From positions 1 to 56,339 of the forward strand of contig JAFGWA010000086.1 of NCBI GenBank assembly GCA_016937715.1: a stretch of 56,339 bases of DNA. The letters are read 5' to 3'. The first letter of the stretch is position 1, and every line of letters starts with the position of its first letter. The DNA comes from Candidatus Goldiibacteriota bacterium (GTDB taxonomy: Bacteria; Oederibacteriota; PGYV01). Below the pieces are notes generated by a model. That model was not told the origin of the DNA. It ran no database searches and worked only from the letters and a program-made list of their open reading frames with translations. Of the stretch, positions 42,533 to 49,842 are shown in pieces. The translations under genes were made by a program, and so were the position numbers.

Positions 42533-45500
42533 ATGAAATTTATGCTTAAAAAAGTTCTTTTGGCAGCCCTTTTTTATATTGTCGCATTTAATCTATATTC
42601 CGCCACAATGACAAGCGCCACATTATGCGTAAATGGCGATGACATCACTGATGTCTGGATTAACGGCCATTCTATGGGTTCTTTTAATTATGTGAACTGG
42701 GATTCAACAGACCCCGTACCCTGTGTCAGTGTTCCGATTGCGTATCTTAATGCCACCGGCGGAAACGTAATTGCGGCTTTAAACAGGGACACGGGAATGG
42801 GTGAAATTTATACGTCATGGGTTCTTGATGTAACTTACAGCGACGGGCAGCACGCTTATATGTCATCTGATGACGGGGTAAAACTTAATACATCCACCTT
42901 TGACTGCTCTTCTCCGCCTGCTGCGGACTGGTACCAGCCCGCTTATGACCATTCTTCGTGGGGTAATGCAGTTGTTGTTACGGGGACCACATGGGGCAAG
43001 CAGATGTTTGACCCGGGAACGGGTTTAAGGGTAAAGATGCGATCGTATTCCTCCACTGCGTCAAATTCCGGGCATCCGTGCCTTTATATGAGGCAGGGAT
43101 TCACACTTGTGCCGGAAGACCCTCCGCCTCCGCCGAATTTTACGCTTGTAAAATCCATGAGCAAAGTATCTGACATTACTACAGAGGATGTAACAGTTAC
43201 TTTTCAGATATGCAATACAGGAGGGTTTACGGAAGACCCGGTTGTAATTCATGATATTGCGGACATGGTGGTGCCGTCCGCCGCCGCGCTTGATTTTCAG
43301 TTTGTTTACACGGGGGTTAATGACACAAGCACAGGCCCTAATTTTGATCAGGCACCCGCTGACGGGCATCTTACGGATATTACTTTTCCTATGGGATTTG
43401 AAGGCAATAAATGTCTGAATGTAAGTTTTGTCATCAAAGATTATTCCTGGCAGATAAGCCAGGCGCAGGATAACTGTGCTACGGCAGATAATTACGGGCG
43501 TGTGGTATGGAACGGGGGCAGCGCAAATTCCAACACCGTTGAATTTGATAAAAGGTGCTGGACAAACACGCCCACGTTTACGCAGACTTTTACACCCACC
43601 GCGACTTTTACCAGAACTTTTACGTATACGTATACGCTGACGCCTACAAGGACACCCACGTTTACCCAGACGCCCACAAGGACATTTACAAACACAAATT
43701 CGCCTACATATACCAGGACATATACCGCCACCTTTACAAACACAAACACAAATACCGCGACGTTTACAAGGACGCCCACGTATACAAATTCGCCCACTAA
43801 TACCTTTACAAACACCAACAGCCCCACGTATACAATGACTAATACGAATACTTTCACGCGGACTTTTACCAATACTTTTACAAACACGCATACTTTTACA
43901 AATACACCCACAAACACCTTTACACACACGCAGACGTTTACCCGTACTTATACAAATACTTTCACAGAGACTTACACTGTTGTGCCGTCAGCCACGGCCA
44001 CCAATACTTTTACCAGCACGCATACAAGGACTTATACATACACCCATACAAACACCAACACGCCCACCAGTACAAATACTTTTACCGAAACATATACGGT
44101 TGTGCCTTCGGCCACGGCCACTAATACGTTCACAAATACAAATACAAGGACTTATACATACACCCATACCAATACCAACACCCCCACAAATACAAATACG
44201 TTTACGGAAACATACACGGTAGTGCCTTCTGCCACCGTCACCAATACGTTCACAAATACAAATACAAGAACCAATACAAACACGCCCACAAACACAAATA
44301 CATTTACCCATACCAATACGGTCCCGCCTTCTTCCACGGTTACAAATACATTTACAAACACAAATACCAGGACTTATACAAATACCCCGACCGAAACCTT
44401 TACTTTTACAAACACCTATACATCCACTGATACGCGCACGCATACTCCCACAAGGACAAACACAAACACATATACGGCAACGACAATTTTTACAAATACT
44501 TTCACCCATACAAACACATACACCCCCACTTTCACAAGGACGTTTACAAATACCCGTACTTACACAAACACGCCCACAGATACCAATACTCCCACAAACA
44601 CATATACCCCGACATACACGCGGACTTTTACAAATACCCGCACATATACCAACACGCCCACCGATACCAATACTCCCACAAATACATATACCCCGACATA
44701 CACGCGGACTTTTACAAACACCCGCACCCATACAAACACGCCGACCGTTACAAACACTTTCACGCAGACATATACCAGGACTTTTACCAGGACGTTTACA
44801 CACACGCGCACTCATACTTTTACCCGTACGCATACAAATACCGCCACGAATACCAATACATTTACCCCTACAGTGACAAATACTTTCACGAAAACTTTCA
44901 CGAATACGGTAACTTATACTTTTACCAACACGTTTACCCGCACGCATACGCACACGCCTGTTCCCACTCCCGCGGTGCTTGAAGTGACGCTCTCAGTCAC
45001 CGGGGAAAACCCGCTTGTAGGTTCAGAGATAAAGTACAGGATGGTTGTAACAAACAAGTCCGGGTCGCCGGCATATAACATAACTATTAATGACGTATTG
45101 CCGCCGGGGACAAGTTTCAGGGGGACGGACTTCAGGACGGCGTCTGACCCCGTGTTATCCGGCGGTACTGTCACTTTTGTCCTTGACCCGTCCTATGTGC
45201 TTGAAGCGGGTAAACAGCTTGTGCTTGAATTCAGCCTGACGCTGGATGCAATACATTCGGATTCCATAGATAACAGCGTGGCGGTAAACTGGAATGACTC
45301 TGTGTATAACGCGGGACAGAACCCAAATACCGCTTTTTCTGCGATAGTCAAATACCCGCTAAGGGAGCCTATAGTTTTCCCGAATCCTTTCAGCAAATCA
45401 GCGGCAAAAGACGGGATGCTTAAGGTGGCCAACATGGTGCCGCAGTCTGTGTTTGTGGTTTACACTATCACCGGAGAACACGTAAGGTCAATAAAAGCCG

Positions 45501-45631
45501 AAAGTACATTTATAACCTGGGACGTAAAAAACGGTAACGGGGCTGATGTTTCCCCGGGAATTTATATGTATATGATAAGAAACAATTATTCAAAACAGCT
45601 GATTACGGGGAAAATGTTCATTCAGAATTAG
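42533..45631 (+). CDS. Surface protein: beta-sandwich head, DUF11, ~465-residue Thr stalk, DUF11-like domain, sorting domain
   Basis: ATG 42533 is preferred because it follows AGAGGTCGG and gives a signal peptide (MKFMLKKVLLAALFYIVAFN, ending LYSA); the frame is open further upstream to 42479. The head (residues ~25-190) has alternating strands with WINGHSMGSFNYVNW and HAYMSSDDGVKL and looks like a galactose-binding-type jelly roll of the kind found in glycan-binding proteins, but I cannot name a family. A DUF11-type domain (TTEDVTVTFQICNTGGFTED), a Thr stalk (43561-44973), a second DUF11-like domain (GSEIKYRMVVTNKSGSPAYN) and a sorting domain (FPNPFSKSAAKDGMLKVAN, SPGIYMYMIRNN, GKMFIQN) follow. 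The C-terminal module is a close paralogue of that ending at 42196. Role inferred: surface display of a glycan-binding head. Confidence 0.8.
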   Translation: MKFMLKKVLLAALFYIVAFNLYSATMTSATLCVNGDDITDVWINGHSMGSFNYVNWDSTDPVPCVSVPIAYLNATGGNVIAALNRDTGMGEIYTSWVLDVTYSDGQHAYMSSDDGVKLNTSTFDCSSPPAADWYQPAYDHSSWGNAVVVTGTTWGKQMFDPGTGLRVKMRSYSSTASNSGHPCLYMRQGFTLVPEDPPPPPNFTLVKSMSKVSDITTEDVTVTFQICNTGGFTEDPVVIHDIADMVVPSAAALDFQFVYTGVNDTSTGPNFDQAPADGHLTDITFPMGFEGNKCLNVSFVIKDYSWQISQAQDNCATADNYGRVVWNGGSANSNTVEFDKRCWTNTPTFTQTFTPTATFTRTFTYTYTLTPTRTPTFTQTPTRTFTNTNSPTYTRTYTATFTNTNTNTATFTRTPTYTNSPTNTFTNTNSPTYTMTNTNTFTRTFTNTFTNTHTFTNTPTNTFTHTQTFTRTYTNTFTETYTVVPSATATNTFTSTHTRTYTYTHTNTNTPTSTNTFTETYTVVPSATATNTFTNTNTRTYTYTHTNTNTPTNTNTFTETYTVVPSATVTNTFTNTNTRTNTNTPTNTNTFTHTNTVPPSSTVTNTFTNTNTRTYTNTPTETFTFTNTYTSTDTRTHTPTRTNTNTYTATTIFTNTFTHTNTYTPTFTRTFTNTRTYTNTPTDTNTPTNTYTPTYTRTFTNTRTYTNTPTDTNTPTNTYTPTYTRTFTNTRTHTNTPTVTNTFTQTYTRTFTRTFTHTRTHTFTRTHTNTATNTNTFTPTVTNTFTKTFTNTVTYTFTNTFTRTHTHTPVPTPAVLEVTLSVTGENPLVGSEIKYRMVVTNKSGSPAYNITINDVLPPGTSFRGTDFRTASDPVLSGGTVTFVLDPSYVLEAGKQLVLEFSLTLDAIHSDSIDNSVAVNWNDSVYNAGQNPNTAFSAIVKYPLREPIVFPNPFSKSAAKDGMLKVANMVPQSVFVVYTITGEHVRSIKAESTFITWDVKNGNGADVSPGIYMYMIRNNYSKQLITGKMFIQN
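43561..44973 (+). repeat. (Thr-X)n stalk with 120-bp higher-order repeats
   Basis: About 465 residues of Thr alternating with Phe, Tyr, Asn, Arg, Pro and His. Between about 43950 and 44330 a 120-bp (40-residue) unit containing TFTETYTVVPSATATNTFTN repeats three times, with the VVPSA break at 43980, 44100 and 44220. Later a 60-residue-scale TYTPTYTRTFTNTRTYTNTP unit repeats. The break VPPSSTVTN is shared with the stalk at 39538. Confidence 0.9.
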
Positions 45632-45821
45632 ATGAACTTGGTTTTGTATTGGTAGCCGCACCTTTTAAGGTGCGGCAGTTGATTTATTATTTGTCTCTGT
45701 CTCTCTGTTCCTCTTGCTTGTCTTGATGTTTACGTTTCTGCTTAACTGCCTATAGTTTAAGCCGCTGTTCTTGTAATTTCTGTCCTTCTGTGCATCCGTG
45801 CCTAGGTCACTTGGTTTTTAC
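45632..45821. repeat. Intergenic REP-like hairpin and text-like repeats
   Basis: A perfect 22-bp palindrome with half-site GCCGCACCTTT is at 45655-45676, flanked by GGTA and AGTTGATTTA. The strings TCTGTCTCTCTGTTCCTC and GCTTAACTGCCTATAGTTTA (45741-45760) and CTGTGCATCCGTGCC repeat motifs found after 42300 and 46130. No coding sequence is seen. Confidence 0.65.
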
Positions 45822-46023
45822 CGGGGCTGGGTATATTTTTTCAGTACGCGCCGCAAATTGGTATCCTTGTATCCAAATAAACTTGAAATTATTACTCAGG
45901 TTAATTCATTGGCAATCGTAAGCCCGCGGCACATACGGATTTGCCGCCGCAGCATTAAACCGTCCCTGCCGTATACACAGTATGTTAGGGCGGCGCATAC
46001 TGAAAAAACACACCCAACCCCTG
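45822..46023. mobile_element. 202-bp MITE-like element (copy B)
   Basis: This is the second copy of the element at 35103-35306, in the same orientation. The terminal inverted repeats are better preserved: CGGGGCTGGGTATATTTTTT and then CAGTACGCGCCGC on the left, and the reverse complement of GCGGCGCATACTGAAAAAAC then ACACCCAACCCCTG on the right, with about five mismatches in 32. The interior is diverged from copy A but collinear. An open frame across it is fortuitous. Confidence 0.6.
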
Positions 46024-46314
46024 TATTGATTTAGATTTACGAAGCGGCAGACGCGCCTATGTGATTATGATTTTTATGCCTTGGTAGGCGCGTCCCTTTA
46101 GAGCGCGGCAGTTGATTTATTATTTGTTTTATCCTCTGTCCCTATGTCCTTTGTGTTTGTTTTGACGTTTTTCGCTTCTGCTTAACTGCCTATAGCTTAA
46201 GCCGCTGCTCTTGTAACTTCCGTCCCTCCGTCCCTCCAATCTATTTTTCTTTAACCATTTCAACTGCAATATGATAAAATTAACTTATTATTCTATATTA
46301 ATAAAGGCGGGACG
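46024..46314. other. Leader region of the riboflavin genes with repeats
   Basis: It contains a REP-like hairpin (46082-46116), CTTAACTGCCTATAGCTTAA (46181-46200), TTCCGTCCCTCCGTCCCTCC text repeats and an A/T-rich stretch (46250-46305) that may hold the ribD promoter, although no clear -35 is visible. I looked for the conserved FMN-riboswitch segments expected ahead of rib genes and saw none. Confidence 0.5.
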
Positions 46315-47442
46315 ATGAAAGATAATAAAGGCGTATTTTACATGAAAACAGCGCTGGAACTTGCGGCAAAAGCAGCGGGCCATACATCTCCTAATCCTTT
46401 GGTCGGGTGTGTTATTGTAAAGTCCGGCAGGATTATAGGGGAGGGGTATCATAAAAAAGCAGGGCTTCCTCACGCCGAAATAGAGGCGCTAAAGCAGGCA
46501 AGGGAAAAAGCGAAAGGCGCGGTATTATACGTTAACCTTGAACCATGCTCCCATTTTGGAAAGACGCCGCCGTGCGCCGATGCTATAATAAGAGCAGGGG
46601 TAAAAGAAGTGGTGTGTGCCATGAAAGACCCCAACCCGCTGGTGTCAGGCAAAGGTTTTAATAAACTTAAAAAAGCCGGGATAAAAGTAAGAAATGGAGT
46701 GCTTCATGGCGAAGCCCTTGCCTTAAACAGAATTTTTATAAAAAATATAACCTTAGAAAAGCCGTATGTAATAATGAAAGCGGCTGTTTCCACGGACGGA
46801 AAAATGGCTTTAAAGAACGGGGAATCTAAATGGATAACTTCCGCGCCGGCAAGGCAGGAGGCGCAGAAACTGCGTTTAATGTGCGACGCGATACTTGTGG
46901 GGATTAATACGGTTATAAATGATAATCCCTTTTTAGACTGCAGAATTGACAGGCGTAAAAAAATTAAAAAAATAATTCTGGATACAAACGGCAGGATGCC
47001 GGAAAAAGGCAATATATATTTAAACAGCGCGCCTGAAGATATTTATGTGGCGGTAAAAAGAATGGAAGAAAGAAAAGCTGAAAGGCTGATAAAAAAGGGC
47101 ATTAATATTATATATCTTAAAGGAAATGAAGAAAAGCCGGCACCCGATAAAGTGCTGTCAGAACTTTTCTGCAGGGGGATAAGAAGCGTTCTTCTGGAAG
47201 GCGGCGGAACGGTGATAGCGTCTTTTCTTAAAGAACGTCTTATAGACGAAGCTAATATACATATTGCTCCTTTGATAATGGGAAATGACGCAATACCTTT
47301 TGCGGGTCAGTTTGGAATTGAAAGGATGCAGGATGTACTAAAGTTAAAGGATCACACCGTTAAACAGTGCGGGCCGGATGTCTTGATTTCCGGTGAAATT
47401 CAATATCCGGAGGTTAAAAGTGTTCAGCGGGATAGTCTTTGA
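46315..47442 (+). CDS. ribD: Riboflavin biosynthesis deaminase/reductase RibD
   Basis: The 375-residue bifunctional enzyme carries out the second and third steps of riboflavin synthesis: deamination of diaminohydroxyphosphoribosylaminopyrimidine and NADPH-dependent reduction of the ribosyl group. The N-terminal deaminase domain (to ~145) has the zinc site HAE (His53, Glu55) and PCSHFGKTPPC (Cys78, Cys87). The reductase domain starts at KPYVIMKAAVSTDGKMA and contains the LRLMCDAILVGINTVINDNP and EGGGTVIASFL motifs. The start ATG 46315 follows GGCGGGACG. The C end overlaps ribE by 23 bases. Length is normal for the family. Confidence 0.97.
   Translation: MKDNKGVFYMKTALELAAKAAGHTSPNPLVGCVIVKSGRIIGEGYHKKAGLPHAEIEALKQAREKAKGAVLYVNLEPCSHFGKTPPCADAIIRAGVKEVVCAMKDPNPLVSGKGFNKLKKAGIKVRNGVLHGEALALNRIFIKNITLEKPYVIMKAAVSTDGKMALKNGESKWITSAPARQEAQKLRLMCDAILVGINTVINDNPFLDCRIDRRKKIKKIILDTNGRMPEKGNIYLNSAPEDIYVAVKRMEERKAERLIKKGINIIYLKGNEEKPAPDKVLSELFCRGIRSVLLEGGGTVIASFLKERLIDEANIHIAPLIMGNDAIPFAGQFGIERMQDVLKLKDHTVKQCGPDVLISGEIQYPEVKSVQRDSL
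47409..47414 (+). promoter_or_regulatory. Shine-Dalgarno GGAGGT that decides the ribE start
   Basis: GGAGGT lies five bases before GTG 47420. The GTG gives the usual family N terminus (M-FSGIV), whereas the ATG at 47393 would add nine residues not found in riboflavin synthases. The site is inside the ribD coding region. Confidence 0.75.
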
Positions 47443-48022
47443 CCTTGCAAAGGTAAAAGCCGTGCGTTCCAAGGGCGGGCTTAAAGTGTTTGAAATAAAA
47501 CTTAATAAAAACATAAAAAATTCCGAAAAAGGGATGAGCATTGCCGTCAACGGCGTGTGTCTGACAGCGTCTCTGATAAAAAACGCCAGGGAGTTTGCGG
47601 CTGATGTGACCGCGGAGACCATGAAAAAAAGCACCCTGTCAGCGCTTCGCACGGGCAGCAATGTAAACGTGGAATTCCCCGTGACTCCGGACGGTTTTTT
47701 AAGCGGCCATATTGTGCAGGGGCACGTGGACTGCGCGGGGCAGATAGAATCTGTGGATAAAAAAAGCGGCAATGTTGTTATTGCCGTCAGTTATCCTGAA
47801 AAGTTTGCCAGATATATTATAGAAAAAGGTTCTGTTGCGGTTGACGGAATAAGCCTTACAGCTTTTGACGTAAAGAAAGACAGCTTTAAAGTCTCTGTAA
47901 TACCGGAGACATTTAAATCTACAAATGTAAAATTCTATAATAAAGGCACAAAAGTAAACCTGGAATTTGATATAATCAGTAAGTATGTGGAACGGCAGAC
48001 AAATAAAAGGATGGAGAATTAA
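47420..48022 (+). CDS. ribE: Riboflavin synthase (alpha subunit type)
   Basis: This enzyme dismutates two molecules of 6,7-dimethyl-8-ribityllumazine into riboflavin and a pyrimidine returned to the pathway. The ~200-residue protein shows the two lumazine-binding repeats: the first begins FSGIVFDLAKVKAV with SIAVNGVCLTA, and the second has GHIVQGHVDCAGQI and GSVAVDGISLTAFDV. The start GTG 47420 is chosen from its GGAGGT ribosome site and the family N terminus. It overlaps ribD by 23 bases and ends two bases before the yaaR-like gene, so the group is translationally coupled. Confidence 0.95.
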   Translation: MFSGIVFDLAKVKAVRSKGGLKVFEIKLNKNIKNSEKGMSIAVNGVCLTASLIKNAREFAADVTAETMKKSTLSALRTGSNVNVEFPVTPDGFLSGHIVQGHVDCAGQIESVDKKSGNVVIAVSYPEKFARYIIEKGSVAVDGISLTAFDVKKDSFKVSVIPETFKSTNVKFYNKGTKVNLEFDIISKYVERQTNKRMEN

Positions 48023-48024
48023 AG

Positions 48025-48513
48025 ATGAGGGTTTTTGACGCGGCAGGGATGCCTCACGACAAGAACGTGGGCGGTACCGGAAGGAACAAAAAAGCGGAAG
48101 AGAAGAGAGGCACAAAATTCATTGCCAGGGACAAAGTTAATGAAATGAATTTTATGAAGCAGCTTACTGATGCCACAGAGGATCAGGTTAAAAAGAATCT
48201 TGACCAGCTTATTGAAGAACTGTCAGAACAGGCAAAGGTGCTTGTAAAAAGGCGTACTTTTACCGAACTTGATAAATATAAAAGCCTTGTAAAAAACTTT
48301 ATGAAAAAAGCCGTGGAGACAATGTACACGGTGAAATTTTCCGACAGTTCAAAGGTGATGGCAAGGCGTAAAAAAGTATATGTGCTTGTGGAAAAAGTGG
48401 ATGAAGAGCTTGAAAAATTAACCGCGCAGATACTTAATTCCCAGGAAGAAACCCTTGACCTGCTGGCCACAATAGACAGAATCAGGGGTATTTTAGTTGA
48501 TATGTATTCTTAA
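48025..48513 (+). CDS. YaaR/DUF327 family protein
   Basis: The 162-residue cytoplasmic, helical protein matches the YaaR (DUF327) family. The basic N-terminal tail (residues 1-40) is followed by the family core [20 protein letters not shown] and [20 protein letters not shown]. It ends in the hallmark [20 protein letters not shown] and [16 protein letters not shown]. The function of the family is not established; in several bacteria it sits near unrelated housekeeping genes. Its place inside a riboflavin cluster, two bases after ribE and 29 before ribBA, points to co-expression rather than a known biochemical link. The start ATG 48025 follows GGAGAATTAAAG. Confidence 0.85.
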   Translation: MRVFDAAGMPHDKNVGGTGRNKKAEEKRGTKFIARDKVNEMNFMKQLTDATEDQVKKNLDQLIEELSEQAKVLVKRRTFTELDKYKSLVKNFMKKAVETMYTVKFSDSSKVMARRKKVYVLVEKVDEELEKLTAQILNSQEETLDLLATIDRIRGILVDMYS

Positions 48514-48542
48514 AGAAAAATCTGACATCAGGAGCAATCATC

Positions 48543-49757
48543 ATGGAAGGTTATAAATTAGCAACAGTGGAAGAAGCAGTTGCCGACTTAAAAGAAGGCA
48601 AAATGGTTATAGTGGTGGATGATGAAGACAGGGAAAATGAAGGCGACCTTATCTGCCTTGCGGACAGGGTAACTCCGGAAATAATTACTTTTATGGCAAA
48701 GGAAGGCAGCGGCCTTATCTGCCTTTCAATGGAAGAAGAACAGATACAAAGGCTTGGTTTAAGCCAGATGGTGGAACAGAACGAAGACAAACACCGCACC
48801 GCTTTTACCGTTTCTATTGATGCCAAAGAGGGAACTACCACAGGTATTTCCGCGCGCGACAGGGCGATTACTATAAAACTTGCGGCGGATAAAAATGCCG
48901 CTTCGGCGGATTTTCATAAGCCCGGGCATGTGTTTCCACTTGCGGCAAAAAAGAACGGCGTTCTGGAAAGAGCGGGGCACACGGAGACTGCGGTGGATTT
49001 AGCCCGCCTTGCCGGATGTGAAGTATGCGGCGGTGCAATATGTGAAATTATGACGGAGAACGGCGAAATGGCAAGGATGCCGCAGCTTGTGGAATTCGCG
49101 AAAAAACACAACCTGAAAATTCTCACCATAGAAGAATTAATAAAATACCGCAGGGAAAAAGAAAAGACTGTTAAATCAGTTGTGGAAACCATATTGCCTA
49201 CTGAATACGGAACGTTTAAACTTTTTATTTATACGGATAAAGAAGAAAAAGACCTTCATCTTGCGCTGGTAATGGGTGATGTAAGAACGCCGGAACCTGT
49301 GCTTTTAAGGGTACATTCAGAGTGCCTTACAGGCGATGTGCTTGGATCGTTAAAATGCGATTGCGGGGATCAGCTGCACGCCGCGCTGTCTATGATAGGA
49401 AAGGCGGGCAGGGGCGCGCTTATTTATATGAGGCAGGAAGGCCGCGGTATTGGGTTGATAAATAAGATGAAAGCGTATAAATTACAGCATGAAAAAGGCC
49501 TTGATACCGTGGAAGCAAATGAAGCCCTTGGGTTTAAAGCGGATTTAAGGGATTACGGAACAGGCGCGCAGATAATAGCCGACCTGGGCATAAAAAAGAT
49601 AAAACTTTTAACAAATAACCCTAAAAAAGTCATAGGTTTAAGCGGATATGGGTTGGAAATTGTGGAGCGCCTTCCGCTGGAAATAACGCCTAATGATATT
49701 AACCGCAGGTATTTAAAGACTAAAATGGAAAAACTGGGGCACATGCTTCACCTGTAA
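48543..49757 (+). CDS. ribBA: Bifunctional 3,4-dihydroxy-2-butanone-4-phosphate synthase / GTP cyclohydrolase II
   Basis: The 404-residue protein supplies both starting branches of riboflavin synthesis: ribulose 5-phosphate to dihydroxybutanone phosphate, and GTP to the diaminopyrimidine used by RibD. The DHBP synthase half (1-~205) has [11 protein letters not shown] (residues 27-36) and the HKPGHVFPL and GHTETAVDL motifs. The cyclohydrolase II half (~210-404) has the zinc cysteines of SECLTGD and KCDCG (Cys261, Cys272, Cys274) and [10 protein letters not shown] short AGGAG precedes ATG 48543. Lumazine synthase (ribH), which often follows, is absent here, so it must be encoded elsewhere if the pathway is complete. 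Confidence 0.97.
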   Translation: MEGYKLATVEEAVADLKEGKMVIVVDDEDRENEGDLICLADRVTPEIITFMAKEGSGLICLSMEEEQIQRLGLSQMVEQNEDKHRTAFTVSIDAKEGTTTGISARDRAITIKLAADKNAASADFHKPGHVFPLAAKKNGVLERAGHTETAVDLARLAGCEVCGGAICEIMTENGEMARMPQLVEFAKKHNLKILTIEELIKYRREKEKTVKSVVETILPTEYGTFKLFIYTDKEEKDLHLALVMGDVRTPEPVLLRVHSECLTGDVLGSLKCDCGDQLHAALSMIGKAGRGALIYMRQEGRGIGLINKMKAYKLQHEKGLDTVEANEALGFKADLRDYGTGAQIIADLGIKKIKLLTNNPKKVIGLSGYGLEIVERLPLEITPNDINRRYLKTKMEKLGHMLHL

Positions 49758-49786
49758 CAACTATATACAAATAGCGGAAGTAATTA

Positions 49787-49795
49787 TGTTATAAT
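49787..49795 (+). promoter_or_regulatory. Extended -10 promoter for the hybrid kinase gene
   Basis: TGTTATAAT combines the TGn extension with a perfect TATAAT (49790-49795). The candidate -35 region (TACAAA, 49766-49771) is poor, as allowed in extended -10 promoters. It lies 48 bases before the ATG at 49843 and suggests that the kinase gene is not simply part of the rib transcript. Confidence 0.45.
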
Positions 49796-49842
49796 TTAAA
49801 TATTAGAATAATTACTTATAATGCACCAAAACGGGTGGTTAT

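Noticed and set aside
46024-46314. FMN riboswitch ahead of ribD
   Set aside because: The conserved RFN-element segments were not found. The region is filled by REP-like hairpins and text-like repeats.
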